Assembly (NCBI GenBank): GCA_947497495.1
Contig: CANMGT010000004.1
Coordinates: 173,730 to 237,729 of the forward strand
Origin: an uncultured Lentibacter sp.
GTDB lineage: Bacteria; Pseudomonadota; Alphaproteobacteria; Rhodobacterales; Rhodobacteraceae
DNA length: 64,000 bases
Direction of reading: 5' to 3'
In this document: positions 11,205-19,077 of the stretch, piece by piece
How the letters are laid out: each line of letters begins with the position of its first letter
Position numbering within the stretch: position 1 is the first letter of the stretch
Position numbers and translations under genes: made by a program
The notes under the pieces: model-generated
Told to the model about the DNA's origin: nothing
Database searches by the model: none
What the model saw: the letters and a program-made list of their open reading frames with translations, nothing else

Positions 11205-11678
11205 TCAATTCTCGCCATCAAGGCTTGGGCCGCCGGTTTCGGTGACCAACCCGATGTTTGAAAACCCCGCGCGGTTGAGCGCGCCCATCACTTGCACGAC
11301 ATCCGCATAGGGCACCGCCCCGTCAGCGCGCAAAAACACGCGATCATTGGCCCGCTCAGCAGCAATGGCCCGCATCTTGCCAATCAGCGCATCCGGCGCG
11401 ATCACAGTCTCCTGGATCATGATGTCGCCATCAACTGTCACGGTCACGGTCAGCGGCTCTTCCGCGTCAGCCGGCAGTGCATTGGCCGCCGTTTTGGGCA
11501 ACTCAACAGGCACACCGACTGTCATCAGAGGGGCGGCCACCATGAAGATGATGAGCAACACAAGCATAATGTCGACAAACGGGGTGATGTTGATCTCGGC
11601 CATTGGCCGCGCGCGCCCGCCTGAACGGCGGCGACGGCTGCCGCCCCCGCTGTCTTTCTGAACAACTCCTCCAGCCAT
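11205..11678 (-). CDS. tolR: TolR, Tol-Pal proton-channel subunit
   Basis: ExbD/TolR-family subunit that, with TolQ, converts proton-motive force into TolA movement. An Arg-rich cytoplasmic N-terminus precedes the signature MAEINITPFVDIMLVLLIIFMV, whose Asp in the membrane segment is the proton-conducting residue. A small periplasmic domain follows (VFLRADGAVPYADVVQVMGAL). At 157 residues it is normal size. Spacing to tolQ is 2 bp, indicating co-translation. Confidence 0.96.
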   Translation of the reverse strand: MAGGVVQKDSGGGSRRRRSGGRARPMAEINITPFVDIMLVLLIIFMVAAPLMTVGVPVELPKTAANALPADAEEPLTVTVTVDGDIMIQETVIAPDALIGKMRAIAAERANDRVFLRADGAVPYADVVQVMGALNRAGFSNIGLVTETGGPSLDGEN

Positions 11679-11680
11679 GA

Positions 11681-12376
11681 CTAGCTGTCCAACTGGCGGC
11701 TCAGGATCGTCGAGAACTCGTCGGCGAAGGCTTCATAACCCGCCACGATCCTGTCGCTGTCAGCGCTCAGTTTGTTGTAGAAAATAACCGCTGGGATAGC
11801 CGCCAAAAGGCCAAGCCCTGTTGCCAGCAGGGCCTCGGCAATGCCGGGGGCGACAACCGCGAGGTTGGTGTTTTGCTGCTGCGCGATCTCGATAAACGAG
11901 TTCATGATGCCGATGACGGTTCCGAACAGGCCGATAAAAGGCGCGGTTGAGCCGACTGTCGCCAGCACTTGTAAACCGCTCTGAAGCCCCTCGGCCTCTT
12001 TGGCGATCGCTACATCCATGGTTCTGTCGATCCGTGCATGCGCTCCGGCGATAAGCCCGCCGTCCGCACGGTGCGAACGCCGCCACTCTGTCATGCCCGA
12101 GGCAAATATGCGCCGGCTCTGCCCTTCTGGATCTGCGCCGATCTGCTCGTAAAGCCTGTCAAGCGGTTCGCCCGACCAAAACGCATGGTCAAACGTCTCC
12201 GCCTCGGCGCGCGCTTTGCGGTAGTTGATGATCTTCTGGATAATGATCGACCACGACCAGCCCGAAGCCAAGATCAGGATGATCATTACTAATTTAACGG
12301 TAAGGGTTGCGCGTGCAAATAATGCCCACAGGGAGAAATCAATCTCCTGCGCAATCGCAAGTGTCTCTGCTTCCAT
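11681..12376 (-). CDS. tolQ: TolQ, Tol-Pal proton-channel subunit
   Basis: MotA/TolQ/ExbB-family inner-membrane protein forming the pentameric channel around TolR. Three membrane segments are visible: LVMIILILASGWSWSIIIQ, then APFIGLFGTVIGIMNSFIEIA and ATGLGLLAAIPAVIFYNKL, which hold the conserved Thr/Gly-rich proton path. The ORF track start is 14 codons too long. MEAETLAIAQEIDFSLWALF at 12376 matches the family N-terminus and yields 231 residues. A 93-bp gap separates it from ybgC. Confidence 0.96.
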   Translation of the reverse strand: MEAETLAIAQEIDFSLWALFARATLTVKLVMIILILASGWSWSIIIQKIINYRKARAEAETFDHAFWSGEPLDRLYEQIGADPEGQSRRIFASGMTEWRRSHRADGGLIAGAHARIDRTMDVAIAKEAEGLQSGLQVLATVGSTAPFIGLFGTVIGIMNSFIEIAQQQNTNLAVVAPGIAEALLATGLGLLAAIPAVIFYNKLSADSDRIVAGYEAFADEFSTILSRQLDS

Positions 12377-12469
12377 TGTGCCTGCTCTCTTTATGGCTTT
12401 TCGCCTTATTACAGGCAAATTAGCGCAAGTTTATTCAGAAAGCTATCCCAAGTCGCACAGAGATCGTTT

Positions 12470-12859
12470 TCAGTGCACCATCTGGCGAATATTTGCCGGA
12501 AGGCGCACAGGCTGGCCCTCAAGGCTCATGCAAACAACCGTGACAAGCGCGTGGAACAACACCTCTTCACCGCGCTTAACCCATTGTTCCATAACCATTC
12601 TCACACCAGTCACCGACTTGACAGAAGTCTGCACAAGCAACTCGTCGTCCAGCCTGCCCGAGCCAAGGTAGTCAGCCTCAACGCGGCGCACGGCAAAGAC
12701 AATTCCGTCACGCTCTTTCATCACGTTCTGGTCAAGCCCGATCTCGCGCACCCACTCCGAGCGCCCGCGCTCGATGTAACGCAGGTAGTTGGCGTAATAG
12801 ATGATACCCGCCATATCGGTGTCTTCGTAATACACCCGAACAGGAAGTTCATAGATCAT
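12470..12859 (-). CDS. ybgC: YbgC, acyl-CoA thioesterase of the Tol-Pal operon
   Basis: Hot-dog-fold thioesterase of the 4-hydroxybenzoyl-CoA thioesterase family; E. coli YbgC acts on acyl-CoAs and interacts with phospholipid-synthesis enzymes. The hallmark VYYEDTDMAGIIYYANYLRYIERGRSEW is present, with the catalytic Asp in EDTDMAG. At 129 residues it is full length. It lies immediately upstream of tolQ, its usual position, and 10 bp downstream of a hypothetical gene. Its role in Tol function is still unsettled in the model organisms I know. Confidence 0.95.
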   Translation of the reverse strand: MIYELPVRVYYEDTDMAGIIYYANYLRYIERGRSEWVREIGLDQNVMKERDGIVFAVRRVEADYLGSGRLDDELLVQTSVKSVTGVRMVMEQWVKRGEEVLFHALVTVVCMSLEGQPVRLPANIRQMVH

Positions 12860-12869
12860 AGCGCGCCCT

Positions 12870-13508
12870 CTAGCTTTGCGGTGGCAAAACTATGCTTGCC
12901 CGCGCCGCCAGCCGCAAGGCAAAGCTCGCATCCTGCTCCATCACAGGCAGCACCGGGTCGTAAGCCGCCTTGATCACTGCGGCGATCTCGGGGTGCAGCA
13001 GGTGCACGCCGTCTTTTGTCTGCGCCAAAGGCGAGCGGTTGGCAAAAGCGGTGTCTGACCACAGCAAGCTCACCTGCGCAACTTCAGCCAAGGCGATGCT
13101 TTCGGCGGGCATCTCGGCCAAAGCGCCGCCCATGCACAAAAAGCTGAACGCTGCCTTGATCGCGCCCTGCGCATCAAAGCGGAAAAACCTGTATTGATGC
13201 GCCTGCTGTTCCTTCAACCGCGCCACAAGCGCTGCCAAGTCAGGCACCAACTGGTCAAGGTCAGGCACGTCCAACAGCTCGTCCCACTCTCGAAAGAAAA
13301 AGAACATCAGGTTCGAGCCAAGCTCTGCGTCTGTCTCCATCAGCGGCTGGCCTGTCAGCACAGACATCGCCTCAACCGCGCCTTTGACGGTGGCGACTGT
13401 CGCGTCGTCCACACCAAAAACAATCGGCGCCATGGGCCGCCCCCAGCGGGCAAACAAAAAGCTGCCGTCGCTGCGTGTGAATAGCTGTTCTACATCTTCA
13501 GGTGTCAT
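12870..13508 (-). CDS. hypothetical protein between ruvB and ybgC
   Basis: A 212-residue soluble protein I do not recognise. It has no signal peptide or membrane segment. It starts MTPEDVEQLFTRSDGSFLFARWGRPMAPIVFGVDD, contains a striking FFFFREWDELLDVPDLDQLVPDLAALVARL stretch, and ends in a helical alanine-rich region. Base use and frame match the neighbours, and the gaps (25 bp after ruvB, 10 bp before ybgC) leave little doubt that it is a real operon gene. The context bridges DNA repair (Ruv) and envelope constriction (Tol), but no function can be read from sequence. Confidence 0.85.
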   Translation of the reverse strand: MTPEDVEQLFTRSDGSFLFARWGRPMAPIVFGVDDATVATVKGAVEAMSVLTGQPLMETDAELGSNLMFFFFREWDELLDVPDLDQLVPDLAALVARLKEQQAHQYRFFRFDAQGAIKAAFSFLCMGGALAEMPAESIALAEVAQVSLLWSDTAFANRSPLAQTKDGVHLLHPEIAAVIKAAYDPVLPVMEQDASFALRLAARASIVLPPQS

Positions 13509-13533
13509 GGGCGCGCTTCTAAAGCCTTAAACG

Positions 13534-14553
13534 CTATTCGAAAAGGTCATTTCGCCCCGTTGGCGCACGCAGGCCCAAATGCTCCCAGCCTTTCGCCGCC
13601 AGCATTCGGCCGCGCGGTGTGCGTTGCAGCAAGCCCCGCTGCAACAGGAAGGGCTCGATGACCTCTTCCAAAGCATCGCGGCTCTCGCTTAACGCAGCCG
13701 CAATCGTTTCGATGCCCACAGGCCCGCCCGCATAGTTTTCCGCAATCAGTCCAAGATAACGCCTGTCGGCCCCATCAAGGCCCAACGCATCAACCCCCAA
13801 ACGCAGCAACGCCTTATCAGCCAGCTCCTGCGTGATAACGCCGTCGCCCTCAACCAGCGCGAAGTCGACAACCCGCCGTAGCAAACGCCCCGCAATCCGC
13901 GGCGTGCCGCGCGAGCGTTTCGCGATCTCCTGCGCGCCCGCCTTGTCAGCCTTGATATCAAGCTTCATGGCGTTGCCACTGACGATCGTCTCAAGCTCGT
14001 CCACCGAGTAAAACTGCAACCGTGTGGGGATGCCAAACCTGTCGCGAAGAGGCGTTGTCAGCAAGCCAAGCCGCGTCGTTGCACCCACAAGCGTGAAGGG
14101 TTGCAACTCGATGCGCACGGTGCGCGCGGCAGGCCCCTCGCCGATCACCAAGTCCAGCTCGAAGTCTTCAAGCGCGGGGTAGAGCACTTCTTCCACAACA
14201 GGGTTAAGGCGGTGTATCTCGTCAATGAACAGCACGTCATGCGCTTCAAGGTTGGTCAGAATGGCCGCCAAGTCGCCAGCTTTCGCCAGCACAGGCCCGC
14301 TCGTCATGCGAAAGCCAACGCCAAGTTCTTTGGCGATGATCTGCGCCAGCGTTGTCTTACCAAGGCCCGGAGGGCCGTGAAACAGCGTGTGGTCCATCGC
14401 GTCTTTGCGCATCTTGGCGCTCTCGATGAACACCTTGAGGTTGGCGCGCGCCTCGGCTTGGCCAACAAACTCGGACAGCGACTGAGGCCGCAAAGCGCGC
14501 TCATAGTCTGTCGGTTGCGCCTCGGGGTTCAAAAGCGGGTCACGGTCTTCCAT
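13534..14553 (-). CDS. ruvB: RuvB, Holliday junction branch-migration ATPase
   Basis: Hexameric AAA+ motor that, with RuvA, migrates Holliday junctions. Walker [10 protein letters not shown] is at about 60-68, Walker [10 protein letters not shown] follows, and sensor 1 is in [11 protein letters not shown] with the family arginine finger after [10 protein letters not shown] winged-helix C-terminus ([30 protein letters not shown]) binds DNA. Length (339) is standard. It follows ruvA by 3 bp. Confidence 0.98.
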   Translation of the reverse strand: MEDRDPLLNPEAQPTDYERALRPQSLSEFVGQAEARANLKVFIESAKMRKDAMDHTLFHGPPGLGKTTLAQIIAKELGVGFRMTSGPVLAKAGDLAAILTNLEAHDVLFIDEIHRLNPVVEEVLYPALEDFELDLVIGEGPAARTVRIELQPFTLVGATTRLGLLTTPLRDRFGIPTRLQFYSVDELETIVSGNAMKLDIKADKAGAQEIAKRSRGTPRIAGRLLRRVVDFALVEGDGVITQELADKALLRLGVDALGLDGADRRYLGLIAENYAGGPVGIETIAAALSESRDALEEVIEPFLLQRGLLQRTPRGRMLAAKGWEHLGLRAPTGRNDLFE

Positions 14554-14556
14554 GCT

Positions 14557-15222
14557 CTACCCCTTCGGCGCCATGAGCTTCAGCGCGGCGCGAATAAGCG
14601 AGGAGGTGTCTTCTCCCGCCCCCTCGTTTTGCGCCTGCGCCACAGCTGCGGCCGCCTCGCCGGGGGCATAGCCAAGGTTTGTCAGCGCCGACAAAGCCTC
14701 TGACTGCGCGGCAGCACTACCCGCAGGCTCGGGGGCCGACTCGACAATGTCTTCCAGCACGCTGTCGTCTTCCGGCGCGCTCGCCCCCTTGGCCGCGCCC
14801 CTTGGCACCAATGCCATCACGCTTGGCGCCTTGTCTTTCAAGTCCAGCACAACCCGCTGCGCCGTTTTCGGGCCGATGCCTTTGGCCGCCTTCACAGCGT
14901 TCCAGTCGCCCAGCGCAATCGCGCGGCTGACGCCCTCAGCGCCGACCGTGCCCAAAATAGCCAGCGAGGCCTTTGCGCCCACACCCTGTACGCTCATCAG
15001 CAGCCTGTGCCACTCTTTCTCAACCAGAGACGTGAACCCGAAAAGCTGCAAATTGTCCTCACGCACCAGCAAGTCAGTATACAGCGCAACAGCCTCGCCC
15101 GCGCTTGGCAAAGCCTGCATCGTGCGCTCCGAGCAATAGACAAGATAGCCCACGCCCTTGACGTCAATCAGCACATGATCATCAGAAATATAGTCAATCC
15201 GTCCGGCTATCTTCCCGATCAT
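14557..15222 (-). CDS. ruvA: RuvA, Holliday junction recognition subunit
   Basis: Tetrameric protein that binds four-way DNA junctions and loads RuvB. The N-terminal OB fold ([31 protein letters not shown]) is followed by two helix-hairpin-helix motifs ([16 protein letters not shown] and [17 protein letters not shown]). A flexible linker and the C-terminal domain III that contacts RuvB ([20 protein letters not shown]) complete it. Length 221 is normal. It sits 4 bp after ruvC and 3 bp before ruvB. Confidence 0.98.
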   Translation of the reverse strand: MIGKIAGRIDYISDDHVLIDVKGVGYLVYCSERTMQALPSAGEAVALYTDLLVREDNLQLFGFTSLVEKEWHRLLMSVQGVGAKASLAILGTVGAEGVSRAIALGDWNAVKAAKGIGPKTAQRVVLDLKDKAPSVMALVPRGAAKGASAPEDDSVLEDIVESAPEPAGSAAAQSEALSALTNLGYAPGEAAAAVAQAQNEGAGEDTSSLIRAALKLMAPKG

Positions 15223-15226
15223 GTGC

Positions 15227-15721
15227 TCAGCTTCCTGTCTTCAAAAGGAGTTGGTCGTATTTGTGGTGGTGAGCGTGGCAAATGGCAATCGCCAAAGCAT
15301 CCGCCGCATCGGCGCTTTTTACGTCCGCGCCGGGCAGCTGCATCTTCACCATATGTTTGATCTGCTCTTTACTGGCATGGCCGACGCCAACAACCGTCTT
15401 CTTCACCTTGTTGGGCGCATATTCCCCCACGCTCAACCCGAACTGTGCAGGCACCAGCAAGGCAATGCCGCGCGCTTGCCCGAGTTTCAGCGTCGAAGCG
15501 CCGTCTTTGTTCACAAACGTCTGCTCAACGGCGGCGGTCTGCGGGGCATGTTCGCGCAAAACCTCTGTAAGTTGCCTATGCAGCGAGCAGAGCCTGTCTG
15601 CCAAATCGGCGCCTTCGGAGTGCACCACACCGTTCGCAACAAAGCTCAAACGCGAGCCGGCAGAGTCTATAATGCCCCAGCCCATATTCCTCAGGCCCGG
15701 GTCGATCCCTAAAATCCGCAT
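15227..15721 (-). CDS. ruvC: RuvC, Holliday junction resolvase
   Basis: Dimeric endonuclease that cuts Holliday junctions symmetrically. The acidic catalytic residues are visible: D7 in GIDPG, E66 in VEQTFV, and the C-terminal [16 protein letters not shown] segment with the remaining Asp/His. At 164 residues it is full length. It is the first gene of the long minus-strand block, so its promoter may drive ruvAB and possibly the Tol genes beyond. A LexA-like box lies 36 bp upstream of its start. Confidence 0.97.
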   Translation of the reverse strand: MRILGIDPGLRNMGWGIIDSAGSRLSFVANGVVHSEGADLADRLCSLHRQLTEVLREHAPQTAAVEQTFVNKDGASTLKLGQARGIALLVPAQFGLSVGEYAPNKVKKTVVGVGHASKEQIKHMVKMQLPGADVKSADAADALAIAICHAHHHKYDQLLLKTGS

Positions 15722-16041
15722 GACTACTCACTGCTCTGTTGCTTTTTTGAAGCAGTAGCACGAAACAAGAACATGTGCCAAGTCTTAACATCTCAAAGCC
15801 CCAAAACGTCACAATTCCCCGCAAGCGACATTGCAATGTCCAAAACCGCCGCGTGCAGCCTGAAAACGACACAGTCGAAGACGCATTTGAGCCATACTAA
15901 AAAGGTGCATTAACCCGCCCAAGACCCATGCAGAAAGCGCATATCTCATATGTGATTTCACCGCTTGTGAGTGGAGCAATCTCCCCCTAGATGCCCCCCA
16001 ACGCTAATGACCATGACGCAACACAAAAAAGGAACACGGAT
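15722..16041. other. divergent intergenic region with 14-bp palindrome
   Basis: This 320-bp gene-free stretch separates ruvC (leftward) from the DUF1127 gene (rightward) and must hold both promoters. Beside the LexA-like site it contains a perfect 14-bp palindrome, GACATTGCAATGTC, at 15827-15840, suitable for a dimeric regulator. I see no convincing RNA gene or ORF in it. A Shine-Dalgarno-like AGGA at about 16030 belongs to the DUF1127 gene. Confidence 0.5.
15753..15781 (-). promoter_or_regulatory. candidate ruvC promoter with overlapping LexA-like box
   Basis: The minus strand reads TTGGCA (15776-15781), 17 bases, then CTACTG (15753-15758), a plausible though weak -35/-10 pair ending 31 bases before the ruvC start. 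Between them, GTTC-N7-GTGC (15758-15772) differs by one base from the GTTC-N7-GTTC SOS box of alphaproteobacterial LexA. A repressor site covering the spacer and -10 edge is a sensible position, and ruv genes are SOS-regulated in several bacteria. No DNA-binding evidence is available. Confidence 0.33.
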
Positions 16042-16251
16042 ATGGCCTCAATCGAATTCACCCGCACCGAGCAAGTCATTGCTTCAAATGGCCGTATCGG
16101 CCAGTTCTTCGCCCCTGTGATCGCGATGATCTCTGCCTGGAACGATGCGCGCGTCACACGTAACGCGCTTTCAACCCTGAGCGACCGCGAGCTTGAAGAC
16201 ATTGGCCTCTGCCGCGGCGACATTGACCGCATTGCAGAGCAGCACATCTAA
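16042..16251 (+). CDS. DUF1127 (YjiS-like) small protein
   Basis: A 69-residue protein ending in the DUF1127 signature RNALSTLSDRELEDIGLCRGDIDRIAEQHI. Small Arg-rich DUF1127 proteins in other alphaproteobacteria are linked to RNA binding, phosphate or lifestyle switching; which applies here cannot be read from sequence. The ORF track start at 15991 gives an unlikely polar extension. The ATG at 16042 has AAAAAGGAA upstream and begins the usual conserved N-terminus, so I prefer it. The gene is monocistronic, followed by a strong terminator. Confidence 0.88.
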   Translation: MASIEFTRTEQVIASNGRIGQFFAPVIAMISAWNDARVTRNALSTLSDRELEDIGLCRGDIDRIAEQHI

Positions 16252-16293
16252 ACGCATCTCTACAGTCCTAACGGGCCATGGGCCCAAAGGACA

Positions 16294-16326
16294 AAGCCGC
16301 GCTTCCGGTCAGAAGCGCGGCTTTTT
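16294..16326 (+). terminator. rho-independent terminator of the DUF1127 gene
   Basis: A perfect 12-bp stem (AAGCCGCGCTTC at 16294-16305, GAAGCGCGGCTT at 16312-16323) with a 6-base loop is followed by a T run. It lies 42 bases after the DUF1127 stop, the textbook arrangement for intrinsic termination. Confidence 0.9.
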
Positions 16327-16400
16327 CTATGGAGGGTCGTCACTGGAGAGAAAGCTTTTGGAGGGACAGCCTTTGGAGGGGCGGAGAGAAACAGTTTCAG

Positions 16401-16745
16401 CTACCGGATGATGCCGCCGACGAAAGACGCCAGCATGTAAGTCGGCTTGCCCGGCTCAAGCAGCCAAGCGCTGCCTTGCTCAACGACAGTTCCCGACTTC
16501 AGCAAAGCGACCTTGGAAGAATATTTCTCAGGGCCGTAGCTGGCAAAAACAACCGCTTTGAACAGGAGGCCAACCGCGAGCACAGCAACCACACCGCCGA
16601 AGGGAAAGCCCGGCTTGGTGTGCTTGGGTTTAATCTTGATCAGGCCGCTCTTCTCCACGCGAAACGTGTAGCCACGGCTCATCGCTTCATGGGTTTTTCG
16701 AACGCGCCCAATGCGCTTATCAAATTTTTCAGTCGTACCGGACAT
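16401..16745 (-). CDS. small single-pass membrane protein, function unknown
   Basis: A 114-residue protein with a basic cytoplasmic N-terminal half (DKRIGRVRKTHEAMSRGYTFRVEKSGLIKIKPKHTKPGFP), one membrane segment near the middle (GGVVAVLAVGLLFKAVVFASY) and a short C-terminal region ending SFVGGIIR. I do not recognise a family. The start is placed at the ATG at 16745 because GGAGG lies 7 bases upstream; the longer ORF-track start lacks such a site. It stands alone between the DUF1127 terminator and prmA, 93 bp after prmA in the same direction. Confidence 0.75.
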   Translation of the reverse strand: MSGTTEKFDKRIGRVRKTHEAMSRGYTFRVEKSGLIKIKPKHTKPGFPFGGVVAVLAVGLLFKAVVFASYGPEKYSSKVALLKSGTVVEQGSAWLLEPGKPTYMLASFVGGIIR

Positions 16746-16838
16746 AGCAGCCTCCAGCGCCCCCACCGGATTGACTTCAATATCTCGTTGAATTGTGGCA
16801 ATTTTTGGGCAACTGCCTCAATTTAGACTATAAATCGC

Positions 16839-17714
16839 TTAAACTCGTTCTAACTTTGTCAGCAAAAGTGTGCTCCAGTCACCAATCACATCTTTTTGAG
16901 ACAGATTGATGCCATTTTGTGCATAAACCTCGATCACCTCGTCAGCCTGCTCATTCAAAATCCCCGAAAGAATCGCATAGCCGCCTTGTGTGAGATTCGC
17001 CGCAATCTCGGGCGCCAAAGCCAAAAGCGGCCCCTTGAGGATATTGGCAAAGATCAAGTCATAGGGTGCCGCAGCCGCCAGATCAGGGTGATCAAAGCCA
17101 GCCGCCTCTACGCAGTCGATTCTGCCTGCCAGCCCATTGGCCTCGGCATTGGCCAGCGCCACATCAACCGCAACCTCGTCGATATCACTTGCAATAATCT
17201 TTGCGGGCCAAAGCCGCGCGGCCCCCATCGCCAGCACAGCCGTGCCGCAGCCGATGTCGGCGACTGTCTTGGCCACGAAGCCCTCGGTTGCAATATGGTC
17301 AAGAGCGCGCAAACAGCCCAGCGTGGTGCCGTGGTGGCCCGTGCCAAAGGCCATCGCAGCCTCGATCAGCAGAGGCTCGGCACCTTCAGGCAGTTTGTCA
17401 GCGTCGTGGCTGCCATAGACAAAAAACCGGCCCGCCTCGACAGGAGCCAACTCGCGTTTCACTTTGGCAACCCAGTCGGTTTCCGGAATTTCCGAGACAA
17501 CAAAACTCGCGCCATGCATGGCCTCAAGCAGGGCCAGCCCGCCCTTGTCGGGCGCTTCTGTGAAGTAACCCGCCACTTCCCAAAGCCCGGAGCCGTCTTC
17601 AACCTCGAAAACACCCACGCCCGTTGGCTCGGGGTTCATGCCCTCCAGGGCTTCTCCGAGGGTCTCGGCTGTGGCTTTGCCAGTAACTGTGGTGAACGCA
17701 GAGTAAGAGATCAT
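16839..17714 (-). CDS. prmA: PrmA, ribosomal protein L11 methyltransferase
   Basis: SAM-dependent enzyme that trimethylates ribosomal protein L11. The N-terminal substrate-recognition domain is followed by the PrmA hallmark EAAMAFGTGHHGTTLGCLRAL and the SAM loop VADIGCGTAVLAMGAARL; a PYDLIFANILKGPL motif IV follows. Length 291 is typical. It is transcribed leftward, 15 bp after the MFS gene, so the two could be co-transcribed although no functional link is obvious. Confidence 0.95.
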   Translation of the reverse strand: MISYSAFTTVTGKATAETLGEALEGMNPEPTGVGVFEVEDGSGLWEVAGYFTEAPDKGGLALLEAMHGASFVVSEIPETDWVAKVKRELAPVEAGRFFVYGSHDADKLPEGAEPLLIEAAMAFGTGHHGTTLGCLRALDHIATEGFVAKTVADIGCGTAVLAMGAARLWPAKIIASDIDEVAVDVALANAEANGLAGRIDCVEAAGFDHPDLAAAAPYDLIFANILKGPLLALAPEIAANLTQGGYAILSGILNEQADEVIEVYAQNGINLSQKDVIGDWSTLLLTKLERV

Positions 17715-17729
17715 GAGAAAAGTCCGCTG

Positions 17730-18965
17730 TTATGTGGCCGCTTGAGTGCGGGCGAATTTGGAGAAAACTGTTTCGTTGCCCGGCTCCGGGTGACGCGGGA
17801 TCATCAATGCCAGGGCAAACGAGCCCGCCGCCATCGAGGCCGCCAGCGCAAAGACGGCCGAGGGTGAGACGAGCCAGAGATACCCCAAAGAGGCCGGCAA
17901 AACGACAGCCGCGATATGGTTGATCGTGAAGGCAACAGCCGCTGTCGGGGCAATATCTTTCGGGTCGGCTATCTTCTGGAAGTAGGTTTTCAAAGCCAGT
18001 GCGAGCGCGAAGAACACATGATCGATGACATAGAGCATCGCGGCCAGCACGACGCCCCAGCCAAACCAGTAGATGCCGCCATAAGCCAGAAAGACGACCA
18101 TCAACCCGAAGTATTCAAACAACAGCGTGTTGCGCTCCCCAAACCGGTGAACAACATGTCCGAACACCGGCGCGATCACCATGTTGATGACGAGGTTGAT
18201 CAAGTAAAGCGCGGTGATTTCATGCACGGCAAAGCCAAACTTTTCGACCATCATAAAACCCGCGAAAACCATGAAAATCTGGCGTCGCGCACCGGCCATG
18301 AACTGCAACGCATAGTAAAGCCAGTAGCGGCGGCGCAGGATCATCTTCTTAATCTGCGGATGCGGCGCTTCGAACTGCGGATACGCCAGCAGGCAGAACA
18401 CAGCGATCGCAGCGGTAACACCGCCGGACACCATGTAAACAATGTTATAGCTCAGCCCCAAAGGCTCCCAGAGCGCGACGATGATCAGATAACAGATCAG
18501 TGTCGCCCCCGAGCCCATTGCAAGCAAATAGCCCAAAACCTTGGGTGCACGCTCTTTGGGAAGCCACTGAAGCTGCAAAGACTGGTTCACCGTTTCATAA
18601 TAGTGAAAGCCGATTGAGCTCAGCATCGTGATCGTCAGAATGCCCGCCAGCGAGGGAAACCACGCCGTCACAGCCGTCGCCGCGCCCAGCATGATCAGCG
18701 AGACGAGCCCCAAGACTTGCTCGCGAATGAAAATGATCAACGCAATCACGCCAACCGCCAGAAACCCCGGAATTTCGCGTACCGTGTGCAGCCAGCCGTT
18801 GTCAGAGCCGTCAAAATGCCCGACCTCGATCACGAAGTTGTTGAGCAGAGCGCTCCATGTCGCAAACGCGATCGGCATCGCAAAGGCCATCATGAACAAC
18901 AGCCCCTCCGGCCTGCGCCAAAACGGCAGTGTCGCGGTGTCGGAGATTTTCACAAGTCTGGCCAT
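17730..18965 (-). CDS. MFS family transporter
   Basis: Inner-membrane protein of about 411 residues with roughly twelve hydrophobic segments in two halves, consistent with the major facilitator fold. Examples are GLLFMMAFAMPIAFATWSALL, ITALYLINLVINMVIAPVFGH and AVVLPASLGYLWLV. The short charged loop after the eighth-to-ninth segment (HVVHRFGERNTLLF) resembles the repeated MFS motif. Substrate unknown. The ORF track extends 23 codons upstream; MARLVKISDT at 18965 is the more natural start and leaves about 110 bp for divergent promoters with the YeeE/YedE gene. Confidence 0.8.
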   Translation of the reverse strand: MARLVKISDTATLPFWRRPEGLLFMMAFAMPIAFATWSALLNNFVIEVGHFDGSDNGWLHTVREIPGFLAVGVIALIIFIREQVLGLVSLIMLGAATAVTAWFPSLAGILTITMLSSIGFHYYETVNQSLQLQWLPKERAPKVLGYLLAMGSGATLICYLIIVALWEPLGLSYNIVYMVSGGVTAAIAVFCLLAYPQFEAPHPQIKKMILRRRYWLYYALQFMAGARRQIFMVFAGFMMVEKFGFAVHEITALYLINLVINMVIAPVFGHVVHRFGERNTLLFEYFGLMVVFLAYGGIYWFGWGVVLAAMLYVIDHVFFALALALKTYFQKIADPKDIAPTAAVAFTINHIAAVVLPASLGYLWLVSPSAVFALAASMAAGSFALALMIPRHPEPGNETVFSKFARTQAAT

Positions 18966-19077
18966 GACTTCGCATAAGCTCTTTTGCGGGCAAGTCCCAG
19001 AATTTTCTGCTGTCTGATATAAATCAAGGTGCATACATTCATTTCAATGCATACCGCACGCGAAAGTGAGGAAAACG

